A stretch of 64,000 nt of DNA from a virus: positions 1 through 64,000 of IMG/VR virus record IMGVR_UViG_3300032323_001720; one strand, written 5' to 3'. Made by a program: the position numbers and the translations under genes. The notes under the pieces are model-generated. The model was not told where the DNA came from, did no database searches, and saw nothing but the letters and a program-made list of their open reading frames with translations. Shown piece after piece: positions 17,118-25,705 of this stretch. Numbering within the stretch: the first letter of the stretch is position 1; the number at the start of each line of letters is the position of its first letter.

Positions 17118-20100
17118 TACAGTTACATCGTTAAGTTACGCAAACACATTTGGTGAGTGGGTTGTTGCGACTAATAATCTTATTAGAGAGAATAATGATC
17201 TTGCTGCAAATGATTATATCAAGAGCACAGGTACAGTTTATCTTAATGAAACGACACAAAACTCACTCCAGGCGAACGGAACTGTAATTGTACAGAAACA
17301 GTTACTTGTACAAGGTACCGGTTCATCTGCAACAGTACAAAATAATTTAAACGTTGGTAGTCAACTATATCTAACAAATGGTACACTAAGTTTAGTTGCT
17401 TCGGGTCAAGCAAACGTTGCTGGTCAAATTAACGGGCAGGCTTCTGGTATTGGCCTGTTTATTGCAAACAATGCACACATTGGTGGTACCACAGTATCTG
17501 CAATAAGACTCACAACAGGAGTATTGCAGGCAAACTCTTCCGTTAATACATCAAACGCTTCGATTGTAAACACGTTATATACCAAAGATTTACAGGCCAA
17601 CTCAACAATCGTTACGCCAACAATTTCTGTAACGGGTACAACGTTTACTAATGCATTACAAGCTAATGCATTTATGAGCGCACCAACAGCTTCGGTAATT
17701 AATACTACATTTACCAATCTGTTGCAAGCCAACACTTCTACAAATACAGCGACAGCTTCTGTAACAGGAACAACTTTTACTGATGTATTACAGGCCAATA
17801 CGTCCTCAAATACTGCAACGGCTTCTGTTACTGGTACCACATTTACGAATGTATTACAGGCTAACACTTCTACAAATACAGCGACAGCTTCTGTCACTGG
17901 CACCACATTCACAAATGTATTGCAAGCCAATACATCTACGAACACAAGATTTTCTTCTGTAACTGGTACAACATTTACTGGTACTTTACAAGCAAATACT
18001 TCTGCATTGGTTGGTACACTACAAGCCAACACATCAGTTAGTGCAGTCTCAATTTCTGCATCAGGAACAACGTTTACTAGTTCTTTACAAGCTAACAATG
18101 TTGCTACCGTAAATTCGCTGGTGGCCAATACAAATGTGGGTGCAGCAACAGTTTCTGCTACCGGTTCAACAACCACAAACATACTGCAAGCCAACACTTC
18201 TGTAAATACGGCGACAGCATCTATTACAGGTACAACATTTACGGATATTTTACAGGCGAATACGACTGCCATTGTAAATTCATTAAGAGCCAATAACGCA
18301 GTAAATACAAACTCGTTACTTGCAAATACTATTACTGTCAATAATATAATTAATGGTAATGCGGCCGCCGGTTATTTTAATAGTTTATCTGTTCAAGGTG
18401 GAGGATTAACAGTTGGTGGCAACTTTGTTATAACTGGTACAACTGTATACACTTCGAATACGTTTATTATTTCTTCAAACGTTTCATCTGCAATTTCCAG
18501 TTATTTTAATGTTGACAGAGGATCTACTGGTGTTGATGCTGCATTCCGTTGGAATGAACCAGCCAAATATTGGGACATGTTGAATGTCACATCAAACACA
18601 TATTTCCGTGTTCTCACAGATGAATATTTGAATGACACACTAACGTCTACCAGTACAACATCTGTTGCAACTGCAAACGCACTTAACGCATTAAATACAC
18701 TTTATAATGCATCAAATACATTCTTGCAAGCTGGTGTTGTTTCTGCTGGTTTGTATGCAAACGGAGCATTCCTAAGAGCTAATGCTGCATACAATTCTCA
18801 AAATACAACTGGCACATACGCAAATAATGCATATGCACAGGCAAATACTGCAACTAATAACGCAGCTGGTGCGTCACTGTATGCTAATGGTGCTTTCATA
18901 CAAGCCAATGCTGCATTCTTGGTGGCAAATACACCAACACATGTAGCCAATTCGGCAGCGTTGTATGCTAATGGTGCATTTGTGCAAGCTAATGCTGGAT
19001 ATACACAGGCTAATACTGCAACCAACAATGCAGCGGGTGCTTCATTATACGCCAATGGTGCTTTTAGACAGGCTAATGCTGGTTATACTCAAGCAAATAC
19101 TGCAACCAACAATGCGGCTGGTGCTTCTCTATATGCCAATGGTGCTTTCACACAAGCTAATGCTGGATATACTCAAGCCAATACTGCCACAACAAATGCA
19201 GCAACAGCAGACTCTAAAGCTGTTACGGCTGGCTCTTATGCAAACTCGGCGTATGGTCAGGCTAATACCGCCACAACAAATGCATCTGTTGCAACCAACA
19301 ATGCGGCTGGTGCTTCTCTATATGCCAATGGTGCTTTCATACAAGCAAACGCAGCATTCTTAAGAGCCAATACGCCAGATGCAATCGCAAACTCGGCCGC
19401 ATTATATGCCAACGGTGCGTTTGTTCAAGCTAACGCAGCTTTCACGACAGCTAATAGCGCATTGAATGCAAGTAATCTTTCTAGTGGTACTGTTCCTCTT
19501 GCTAGACTGAGTGGTATCACAACGACACAATTGAGTGCTAGTGCTGGTATTACGAATACACAGTTGTCGGCCAGCACAATCTCTGGTGTCTCCTTGGGTG
19601 GAACTTTAGCTTCACACACAGCAGGAACATACTTGGTCGGTGATGCTTACAATGGCAGCACATCAAGAACGTGGTCTGTTGATGCCACCACAACAAACAC
19701 CATAAACAAAATTGCTGCGAGAGATGGTAGTGGTGATATTTACGCAACAGTATTCAGAGGGCTTGCAACCAGTGCCAACTACGCTGACTTGGCAGAAAAG
19801 TATTTGGCTGATCAAGAATATGAAGTTGGAACAGTTGTTGCTGTTGGTGGTGAAGCAGAAGTTACTGCCGGTTCATATGGTGATAGAGCAATCGGAGTAG
19901 TATCCGCTCATCCTGCTTATATGATGAACAGTGAACTGGAAGGCGGAACTTACATTGCACTTAAAGGTAGGGTTCCAGTGAAAGTATCTGGCACTGTGCG
20001 TAAAGGACAACGTTTGGTTGCATACAACAATGGTGCGGCTGTTGCAGCAGTACCTCATGCAAATGACGTTTTTGCAATTGCACTAGAATCCAGTGATGAT

Positions 20101-20136
20101 ACTGGAGTAAAACTAATTGAAGCTGTGATTTTATAA
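17110..20136 (+). CDS. Long repetitive tail fibre protein with conserved C-terminal domain (1008 aa)
   Basis: Residues 1-60 (SLSYANTFGEWVVATNNLIRENNDLAAND) are an N-terminal attachment motif common in marine T4-like fibres. Residues about 170-390 are imperfect 20-residue repeats (TASVTGTTFTNVLQANTSTN type). Residues about 540-785 are 28-residue Ala/Asn repeats (ANAGYTQANTATNNAAGASL...). The last ~120 residues (889-1008; ANYADLAEKYLADQEYEVGTVV, then DRAIGVVSAHPAYMMNS, GRVPVKVSGTVRKGQRLVA) form a globular C-terminal domain found on many phage fibres and resembling intramolecular-chaperone or Peptidase_G2-type ends. It probably forms a long side fibre or a hinge-connected fibre. The next genes belong to the radical-SAM operon. 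Confidence 0.85.
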   Translation: MANTVTSLSYANTFGEWVVATNNLIRENNDLAANDYIKSTGTVYLNETTQNSLQANGTVIVQKQLLVQGTGSSATVQNNLNVGSQLYLTNGTLSLVASGQANVAGQINGQASGIGLFIANNAHIGGTTVSAIRLTTGVLQANSSVNTSNASIVNTLYTKDLQANSTIVTPTISVTGTTFTNALQANAFMSAPTASVINTTFTNLLQANTSTNTATASVTGTTFTDVLQANTSSNTATASVTGTTFTNVLQANTSTNTATASVTGTTFTNVLQANTSTNTRFSSVTGTTFTGTLQANTSALVGTLQANTSVSAVSISASGTTFTSSLQANNVATVNSLVANTNVGAATVSATGSTTTNILQANTSVNTATASITGTTFTDILQANTTAIVNSLRANNAVNTNSLLANTITVNNIINGNAAAGYFNSLSVQGGGLTVGGNFVITGTTVYTSNTFIISSNVSSAISSYFNVDRGSTGVDAAFRWNEPAKYWDMLNVTSNTYFRVLTDEYLNDTLTSTSTTSVATANALNALNTLYNASNTFLQAGVVSAGLYANGAFLRANAAYNSQNTTGTYANNAYAQANTATNNAAGASLYANGAFIQANAAFLVANTPTHVANSAALYANGAFVQANAGYTQANTATNNAAGASLYANGAFRQANAGYTQANTATNNAAGASLYANGAFTQANAGYTQANTATTNAATADSKAVTAGSYANSAYGQANTATTNASVATNNAAGASLYANGAFIQANAAFLRANTPDAIANSAALYANGAFVQANAAFTTANSALNASNLSSGTVPLARLSGITTTQLSASAGITNTQLSASTISGVSLGGTLASHTAGTYLVGDAYNGSTSRTWSVDATTTNTINKIAARDGSGDIYATVFRGLATSANYADLAEKYLADQEYEVGTVVAVGGEAEVTAGSYGDRAIGVVSAHPAYMMNSELEGGTYIALKGRVPVKVSGTVRKGQRLVAYNNGAAVAAVPHANDVFAIALESSDDTGVKLIEAVIL
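17620..18270 (+). repeat. 60-bp coding repeats (20-residue SVTGTTF..LQANTS units)
   Basis: About ten imperfect in-frame units, each with a SVTGTTFTnvLQANTStN core; the middle three or four units are nearly identical. The repeats form the shaft of the 1008-residue fibre. Confidence 0.8.
18838..19452 (+). repeat. 84-bp coding repeats (28-residue ANAGYTQANTATNNAAGASL... units)
   Basis: Tandem in-frame units of 28 residues, with two adjacent near-perfect copies at about 18980-19150 and diverged copies on both sides. The same units recur in the 1376-residue fibre at 36676-37123 and 33940-34030, giving long nucleotide matches between two distant genes. Confidence 0.8.
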
Positions 20137-20218
20137 ATTTCGAAATCCTGGGATCCGGCCCGAAAAAAATCTCGGCGCTTCCCAGGTTCCGAAAAGTCAT
20201 TTTTACTTTTTACTTGTT
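20135..20218 (+). repeat. Leader element copy B (structured repeat upstream of the radical-SAM operon)
   Basis: It aligns with 1611-1702 from AAATTTCGAAAT through TCCGGCCC and TCTCGG to CATTTTTACTTTTT. In this copy CCTGGGA (20147-20153) pairs perfectly with TCCCAGG (20180-20186). A shorter inner helix (CCGA with TCGG) is possible. The outer helix lies at the aligned position of TTTTG/CAAAA in copy A, so sequence differs while pairing is kept. The element ends at the ATG of the first operon gene (20219), which has no evident Shine-Dalgarno sequence. It could be a regulatory leader, a terminator-like structure for the fibre gene, or both. Confidence 0.6.
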
Positions 20219-20743
20219 ATGATGACACTAGATGAGTTTGAAAACTTCCTGTACACAGATTTGGTATACGAACAGAAAATAATATCTGTTATCGATGACC
20301 AATCTAGACAAATATTAATTGATGGTATACATCAGTTACACCAATACCCAAACTGTACCATAAAACTGGAACAGATGGAAAAATACAATGAAAGTATTTT
20401 CCAAAAGTGTCAAGAGTTGAAGGCAAAATATTCACATCCAGGTCCAATGACTTGTCACGCATTCCTTGCATTCAAAGGTTCTAAAAGTTTTGGTTTGCAT
20501 ACTGATCCAGACAATGTTATAATAGAATGTATTTTTGGTTCAAAGACATTATACGTTGATACCAAAAATGATAGAAAACATGTGCTCAAACAAGGCGAAT
20601 ATATATTCATACCAGCCAACACAGAACACGAAATCGTTAATGAAGAGAAGTCATTGATATTGAGTTTTGGATTTGAAAAATTTTACGTTGAAAAGATAAA
20701 TTATGGACTTAATGTTCTATTTGAAAACGACAGAAACTTGTAA
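20219..20743 (+). CDS. Cupin / JmjC-like putative Fe(II)-dependent oxygenase (174 aa)
   Basis: The C-terminal half has a cupin-type metal triad: HTD at residues 94-96 and His137 in EYIFIPANTEHEIVN, with the strands between (IIECIFGSKTLYVD, HVLKQGEYIF) matching the double-stranded beta-helix fold of JmjC-like and cupin enzymes. Such proteins bind Fe(II) or another divalent metal and often hydroxylate side chains. The N-terminal ~70 residues are helical and unassigned. Two in-frame ATGs (20219, 20222) could serve as start. It is the first gene of an 11-gene operon and overlaps the following radical-SAM gene by 41 bp. The enzymatic role is inferred from motif and neighbours; a non-catalytic cupin cannot be excluded. 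Confidence 0.72.
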   Translation: MMTLDEFENFLYTDLVYEQKIISVIDDQSRQILIDGIHQLHQYPNCTIKLEQMEKYNESIFQKCQELKAKYSHPGPMTCHAFLAFKGSKSFGLHTDPDNVIIECIFGSKTLYVDTKNDRKHVLKQGEYIFIPANTEHEIVNEEKSLILSFGFEKFYVEKINYGLNVLFENDRNL

Positions 20744-21758
20744 CTTAAATTGTTTACATTGTTTCACTAGTGGTTCCAAAGGTGCAAAGATATATTGGAA
20801 TCATGTCAAAGTCGCTGATTGGTTACGTAAAATGTCTGTGGAAACTCAATATGCACCACATGTTCATTTTGAATTTCATGGTGGCGAACCATTTCTTGCA
20901 GACATTTCTTCACTACAATACGTTTACGACAACTGCCAGAACTTGTGGAAAAGCCAAAGTTGGGGTATCACAACCAATCTGGCTTTCAAACTAGACCAAG
21001 AAAAAATAGACTTCATTATGGGTCCATTGGGTGGCAGAGTCGGTACCAGTTGGGATCCAGATATTCGTTTTGCAAATCCCAAACAGTATGATCTTTGGAG
21101 AAAGAATGTGCAAACACTGATTGATATGGGTGTCGTTGTGAAACTGTTTATCAGCGTAACTAAAGGCACGATTGCAATTGAACCTATCGAACTGCTTGAG
21201 TGGGTAAAGTCACTCGGTGTCAAAGAACTGGCACTGGAACGACTGACTATGAATGGTAGTGCTAAGCAGAACTTACAAATCTTTCCTTCCAATATCGAAC
21301 AGGACCAGTGGTTTCTGAAGATGCACCATCAGAGTGAAGAACATGATGCGAGAAGTTGGTTTGATAATGAATTTCTGGAAACGGTGTATAATAAATTCGA
21401 AACGGGTTTCACCGCAGGCGGAACGTTTTGTAGAGATTGTGAAGAGAAATTATTCACCGTAAATGCAGACGGTACCGTATCTGGTTGTCCCAATTCTGCG
21501 CCAGAATTTCAGTTTGGCACTATAAATGATGATATAAAAAGCCTTATAAATAGTCCAATCAGAACAGAAAACATTGCTTGTGAAAGGTCTAGGGATCCTA
21601 GATGTTATTCGTGTGATGTATTTGAATATTGTGGTGGAGATTGTCATCAACTTGAATGGGAAAATGATGTGTGTGGTGCACCAAAAAGCTTGATGAGATT
21701 CTTAAAAAGTAATCAAAAAAGAAAAGTATGGATATTAAAAGATGGCAACATTAACTAA
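20703..21758 (+). CDS. Radical SAM/SPASM protein, RiPP-maturase-like (351 aa)
   Basis: The radical-SAM 4Fe-4S motif CNLNCLHC is at residues 13-20 (Cys 13, 17, 20), followed by the SAM-binding GGEPF motif (residues 60-64). The C-terminal third is a SPASM-type region with Cys 243, 246, 262, 293, 301, 304, 310, 314 and 324, including CYSCDVFEYCGGDC, enough to bind auxiliary Fe-S clusters. SPASM enzymes are known to mature peptides and proteins (for example sactipeptides, PqqA and anaerobic sulfatases). Its start lies inside the cupin gene and its end overlaps the start of the Cys/His-tailed protein at 21742 by 17 bp. That tight coupling makes the latter the prime substrate candidate. Confidence 0.9.
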   Translation: MDLMFYLKTTETCNLNCLHCFTSGSKGAKIYWNHVKVADWLRKMSVETQYAPHVHFEFHGGEPFLADISSLQYVYDNCQNLWKSQSWGITTNLAFKLDQEKIDFIMGPLGGRVGTSWDPDIRFANPKQYDLWRKNVQTLIDMGVVVKLFISVTKGTIAIEPIELLEWVKSLGVKELALERLTMNGSAKQNLQIFPSNIEQDQWFLKMHHQSEEHDARSWFDNEFLETVYNKFETGFTAGGTFCRDCEEKLFTVNADGTVSGCPNSAPEFQFGTINDDIKSLINSPIRTENIACERSRDPRCYSCDVFEYCGGDCHQLEWENDVCGAPKSLMRFLKSNQKRKVWILKDGNIN

Positions 21759-22308
21759 CCCTATAAGAACACAAAACATCGTTGATAGATTTGCGGATTA
21801 CGTAACTGCAACATCAGCTACGAGTATCGTATGGGGCACAAATGCGAAACCATTTGCTGAAATGCCCGATTCAACTTTCGGTGGTACAACCAGTGGAAGA
21901 GCAATAGGTATAAATGGAGGAAGTATAGGTTCAGGTGTAATAACCGCAGCAAATATTTACAATACTCTCGTTAATGAAACTGCAGCATATACATCAATAA
22001 GAAATTTAAGAGCAATTTTGTTTGTTGATGGCGGCGGTGGAAATACAGGATCCAGAACAACTCCAGGTATCATTTATGACCAAACAGCTGTTGCATATTT
22101 AAATACCAGTTATTTACAAAGTGTTGGAACTCCATCTAATGCTGGAGTTGCTTCAGGAAATGTTGCGTCAGCAGGAAATTTGGAATCATTTTTCAATAAT
22201 TTAAGAACTTCCTATAATACCGCAAGATCAAGTACCGCAACAGTTCAAGTTAATGTTTGTCATGCTTCGTGTCATAGTTCATGCCACGGTTCACGTTCTA
22301 GGAGATAA
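21742..22308 (+). CDS. Candidate modified substrate: virion-like protein with C-terminal Cys-His-x-Ser repeats (188 aa)
   Basis: Residues about 1-165 are Gly/Ala/Ser/Thr/Asn-rich and fibre-like in composition (TNPIRTQNIVDRFADYV, STFGGTTSGRAIGINGGSIG, FVDGGGGNTGSRTTPGIIYD, LESFFNNLRTSYNTARS). The protein ends in VCHASCHSSCHGSRSRR: three CHxS units with Cys at 173, 177 and 181 and His at 174, 178 and 182, then a basic tail. No other Cys is present, so Cys is confined to this tail. The ATG overlaps the upstream radical-SAM gene by 17 bp; the stop is doubled (TAATAA), with the next ATG 2 bp away. A core-peptide-like tail beside four radical-SAM genes suggests that it is the modification substrate. 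A metal-binding tip on a tail protein is the alternative. Confidence 0.72.
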   Translation: MATLTNPIRTQNIVDRFADYVTATSATSIVWGTNAKPFAEMPDSTFGGTTSGRAIGINGGSIGSGVITAANIYNTLVNETAAYTSIRNLRAILFVDGGGGNTGSRTTPGIIYDQTAVAYLNTSYLQSVGTPSNAGVASGNVASAGNLESFFNNLRTSYNTARSSTATVQVNVCHASCHSSCHGSRSRR

Positions 22309-22310
22309 TA

Positions 22311-23027
22311 ATGAATATCGTTGAAACAACTGCACCAATATCTATTGATAATTTAAAAAAATATTTTGCTGACAAAACAACTTTTTTTGTTATCAATTAT
22401 AAAGAAAGTACATTAAAAGGTACAAAATTGTTGACGTATATATCAAACTTGGATATACCGTGCGATATCTCTTTTAAAGACTGTTCAAATGAAGAATGTT
22501 TTGACATGATTAAAGATTATTTGAATACATCCATGATTGTTAATGTATCTTCTTTGGAAAATTCTGTTATTGCAATTCTTCATCAAGCAAAGGAGTTAGC
22601 TCCATTAGTGGATAAAGAATTTATTGAAAGCAACAAAGAAATTATAGATAAATGGGTATCAAAATTGGAAAGTTTGACTCTTTATAATATGCATATCATT
22701 AAAGAGGATGCATTCAAAGAGTTTGTTGATAGTTTTCCAGTTGATGAAACAAAAGAAATGACTGGTGTCAATTTCATAAGTCTCTTGAAACATCACAATT
22801 TTTATTCATTCTTTCAGAACACAAATCAAAATAATTTAAAATTTTATTCACACTATTTTAATGAATATGTTTTTAAAGGTAAGAATTTATTCTCTTACTG
22901 GGCTAATGAAAACAATCCTTTATTTTTACTGACGTACAGTATCGCTGAAGGACTGTTTAAAGAAAATGAATACGTTGAAATGAAAAATAAAACTATTCAG
23001 GAGTTTAAAGATGTTTCATCTGTTTAA
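22311..23027 (+). CDS. Unrecognised operon protein, mainly helical (238 aa)
   Basis: No family recognised. The N-terminal ~90 residues look alpha/beta (KTTFFVINYKESTLKGTKLLTYI, then MIVNVSSLENSVIAILHQ). The remainder is helical and rich in Lys, Glu, Phe and Asn (for example HHNFYSFFQNTNQNNLKFY). There are no membrane segments, signal peptide or Cys-pair motifs; the few Cys (CDISFKDCSNEEC) lie near residues 51-63. The local DNA looks more AT-rich than the structural genes. It sits 2 bp after the Cys/His-tailed protein and overlaps the next gene by 17 bp. A partner, chaperone or recognition role in substrate maturation is a guess from location only. Confidence 0.65.
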   Translation: MNIVETTAPISIDNLKKYFADKTTFFVINYKESTLKGTKLLTYISNLDIPCDISFKDCSNEECFDMIKDYLNTSMIVNVSSLENSVIAILHQAKELAPLVDKEFIESNKEIIDKWVSKLESLTLYNMHIIKEDAFKEFVDSFPVDETKEMTGVNFISLLKHHNFYSFFQNTNQNNLKFYSHYFNEYVFKGKNLFSYWANENNPLFLLTYSIAEGLFKENEYVEMKNKTIQEFKDVSSV

Positions 23028-24048
23028 TAAAGTTTATGTCGTTTCAGATAGTTTGATTGACATAAACTATGATAGAGTAGTACTATCAAAGAGATATGGA
23101 ATCAAAATGTATGAACAACTCGACAACGTTTCACAGGGTGAGTTGTTAATGTATGCAGATGGTTTCGCAAGTCTCGGAAAGTCTTTCGATGTTTTCATAA
23201 AAGAACTGAACGATCATATTACAAAAACAAACAAAAGAATTGCTGTTTATGTTGATGACAATTCTTTCATGGAATTGATTAGTAATTGGTTGTTCAGAAT
23301 GTTTAAAAACATGGACGCAAACACCGCATGGTTTGTTGTTGATTTATATCTAAAGAAATCAAAGAAACACCAATCTTGGAGAAGCAATCATTCTTCTTTA
23401 CAGGTGGAAATATACAAAGATGTTAATGAAACCGATTTCAAGAAGATTTTCAATGGTCTTGCAGTTGATAAAATTGACACAGTATATTCCACAATTAAAG
23501 AACAGATAAGCGTGGAATTTTTAATTGCATCATACAAACATGACGGTTCAAATCTAACACCATTGATTTCTTCTTTGGAAAAATTGTTAACAAGATCATT
23601 TCAGGAAATTTTGTTGGAAATAAAACACACTGTATATAAAAATCAACACAAATCCAACTTCAACATTTCATTTGACGAAACTTTTTTTAGTAATTCAACT
23701 CTTTATAAATCAGAATTTCTCGGAAAAGTTGGCAGTGCAAGTAACGTTGATATCACAAATTCATCCGCAGATGATGTTAAGAAGTTTAAAGACATAGCCA
23801 AACAAGTCTATATTAATTGGGATAAATTCTCCGAGAATTCTCCTATCTTCAATAAACTAGACTGGTTCGATCTGCTTCGTGGTGGTTTAACGAAGGAAGA
23901 AGTTGATAAAATTTTACAAATGGAAAAAGAAGATACTTCCAATATCAGAATGTATTCATCTCACGATGAAGAATTAATCAATATTTACTTACTAGATCAT
24001 ATACTAAATCAAAATTCGGAGCAATTGAAATCATATCAACTTAGATAA
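23011..24048 (+). CDS. Unrecognised operon protein (345 aa)
   Basis: No family assigned. The N-terminus (FNKVYVVSDSLIDINYDRVVLSKRYG) resembles an alpha/beta start, followed by GELLMYADGFASLG and DVFIKELNDHI. A central RIAVYVDDNSFMELISNWLFRMFKNM looks like a strand-helix unit with a possible acidic DD pair. The C-terminal half is helical and Lys/Glu-rich. The protein contains no cysteine and no radical-SAM motif. It overlaps the upstream gene by 17 bp. It is followed after 11 bp by an oxygenase gene. I remember similar N-termini in other T4-like phage hypotheticals but cannot name a family. Confidence 0.65.
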   Translation: MFHLFNKVYVVSDSLIDINYDRVVLSKRYGIKMYEQLDNVSQGELLMYADGFASLGKSFDVFIKELNDHITKTNKRIAVYVDDNSFMELISNWLFRMFKNMDANTAWFVVDLYLKKSKKHQSWRSNHSSLQVEIYKDVNETDFKKIFNGLAVDKIDTVYSTIKEQISVEFLIASYKHDGSNLTPLISSLEKLLTRSFQEILLEIKHTVYKNQHKSNFNISFDETFFSNSTLYKSEFLGKVGSASNVDITNSSADDVKKFKDIAKQVYINWDKFSENSPIFNKLDWFDLLRGGLTKEEVDKILQMEKEDTSNIRMYSSHDEELINIYLLDHILNQNSEQLKSYQLR

Positions 24049-24059
24049 ATCAATGAATT

Positions 24060-24698
24060 ATGAATCATGTGAATCACAACAATTACTATGATTTAGGTTT
24101 TTTTCGAACGAATGTACCTGATGATATTTTAAAATTACTTTGGTCGGAAGTTTATCTGACAGAATGGATAAATGATTCTGAAGAGGGTATTTACAAACAA
24201 ATACCCTCTTGGTACAAAAAGAAAAACAAATATGCATTGAAGAAAGATGGTTCGAATAGATCCGAATATGAACGTCTGATCGGAAAAGAAATTTTCGAAA
24301 AGACTCCAAGTACACTGATAGAAATTGGCAATAAGCTTATACAGAATGAACAATTTGATTTTTTCAGAACGTACTACAAATCACACGAATTAAAATACAT
24401 CGATCTCTGGAATGGTTCAGAGAGTATTGATTACCATTTCGATACAATAAATGGATGTGACACATTCATTCTGATTTACCTTACAGACTCCGAAAAATGG
24501 TCAAGTGAGTGGGGTGGTTCTATAACCATGAAGAAACAGGTCGGCAGTCTTTGTCACTATGAACAAAAAATTCTTCCTGATAATGCAACCATGTTGGTTG
24601 TAAACAATGCAAATCCACTTGTCATGCATAAGGTGGAAAAACTCCACAACACATCAATAAATAGATACACCTTCTCTTTTATTTACAAGTGGTTTTAA
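24060..24698 (+). CDS. Putative 2-oxoglutarate/Fe(II)-dependent dioxygenase (212 aa)
   Basis: The C-terminal half has the facial triad of this superfamily: HFD at residues 126-128, distal His190, and a likely 2-oxoglutarate-binding Arg202 twelve residues later (INRYTFSFIY). Preceding LWNGSES and following EWGGSITM and LPDNATMLVVNN segments fit the double-stranded beta-helix of prolyl-4-hydroxylase-like enzymes. The family hydroxylates protein or peptide side chains among other substrates. The C-terminal ~100 residues are clearly homologous to the 25706 product, so the operon holds an internal duplication. The start at 24060 overlaps nothing; no strong SD is seen. The substrate is inferred only from the operon. 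Confidence 0.8.
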   Translation: MNHVNHNNYYDLGFFRTNVPDDILKLLWSEVYLTEWINDSEEGIYKQIPSWYKKKNKYALKKDGSNRSEYERLIGKEIFEKTPSTLIEIGNKLIQNEQFDFFRTYYKSHELKYIDLWNGSESIDYHFDTINGCDTFILIYLTDSEKWSSEWGGSITMKKQVGSLCHYEQKILPDNATMLVVNNANPLVMHKVEKLHNTSINRYTFSFIYKWF

Positions 24699-24699
24699 A

Positions 24700-25704
24700 T
24701 TGATAGCTGAACATGTATTGAATATACACAATAAAAGGCCAGATACTGGTGAAATTATTGTAACACTGTTTGAATATTGTGATTTGAGTTGTTTATTCTG
24801 CAACCAAGACCACGATAGCTATGAGGGTATCGATACAATAGTCGGTAAATTTGACTCAGTTAAATTATCAATCGACCAACAAATAAAAAAAGGCAAAAAA
24901 CAAATCTCCATACACATGATGGGTGGAGAATTATTCTCGGATACAGTAGAAGATAAAGTATTCGATGACTACGCCGAACTCACCAAGAAATTACTGGCAT
25001 ACGGCAAAGAAATAAACATACCTCTAGAAGTTTCTTTTATTACCAACTTTGTATGGGAAAAGAAACAAAGAATAAAGAAATTTCTGGATGATAACGACAT
25101 ATCGGTTATGACCAGTTATGACCCGTCAGGTAGATTCAACAAAAAAACTTTTGAAGTCTACAAAAAAAACATACAAGATTTCAAAGAATATATAATCAGT
25201 GTCAACGTCATTATGACGAAGCCAAATATAGATAAGTTCATGTCGGACAATGTACCGTTTTTCGATTACTTGTATGAAAACTTCCCAATCTATTTTGATT
25301 ATTATGGACCAGGAAAAAACCATGAATTTCTAATGGCAAAAGACGTTGAGATTCGTGACTTTATGAAATACATGTTTGAGAACTGGAACAATTGTCATCC
25401 GTTCAAAACATTTACTAATAAAACCGCAAACAAAATGTCATGTATGGATACGCATACTGTTATGCCATCCGGAAAATGGGGTGGTTGTGGTTACTTTGAG
25501 AATTTAGAGAAAGTTATACCAATTAAACTTGTAACCGAACAAAAATGGTTTGATGATTACAATTGTTATGAATGTGAACATCTACAAAGATGCACTATGG
25601 GATGTTTTATGAGTAATCATGTTAAAGATATGAGAACACAAAATGAATGTTGGTTAAAAGAAGTTTATGATTATGTTGATTTAGAAATTGAAAAGGAGAA
25701 ATGA
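24700..25704 (+). CDS. Radical SAM protein with Cys-rich C-terminus (334 aa, TTG start)
   Basis: CDLSCLFC (Cys 27, 31, 34) is the canonical CxxxCxxC cluster motif, and MMGGELF (73-79) is the SAM-binding GGE motif. The C-terminal region has Cys 232, 248, 263, 289, 292, 298, 302 and 317, including CYECEHLQRCTMGC, which is SPASM/twitch-like. The gene begins 1 bp after the oxygenase stop. No ATG lies near the N-terminus in this frame, so TTG at 24700 is the best start. One of four different radical-SAM proteins in the operon; it is not obviously a recent copy of the others. Confidence 0.87.
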   Translation: MIAEHVLNIHNKRPDTGEIIVTLFEYCDLSCLFCNQDHDSYEGIDTIVGKFDSVKLSIDQQIKKGKKQISIHMMGGELFSDTVEDKVFDDYAELTKKLLAYGKEINIPLEVSFITNFVWEKKQRIKKFLDDNDISVMTSYDPSGRFNKKTFEVYKKNIQDFKEYIISVNVIMTKPNIDKFMSDNVPFFDYLYENFPIYFDYYGPGKNHEFLMAKDVEIRDFMKYMFENWNNCHPFKTFTNKTANKMSCMDTHTVMPSGKWGGCGYFENLEKVIPIKLVTEQKWFDDYNCYECEHLQRCTMGCFMSNHVKDMRTQNECWLKEVYDYVDLEIEKEK

Positions 25705-25705
25705 A

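Noticed and set aside
17424-18341. Long minus-strand open frame (305 codons) opposite the fibre repeats
   Set aside because: It is the mirror of a low-complexity repeat region; its translation is itself a periodic repeat (VFVEVLACNTFVNVVPVTEAV-like) with no start signal or neighbours on that strand.
18838-19452. Regular direct repeats that could suggest a CRISPR array
   Set aside because: The repeats are in-frame coding units with no distinct spacers and encode a continuous fibre shaft.
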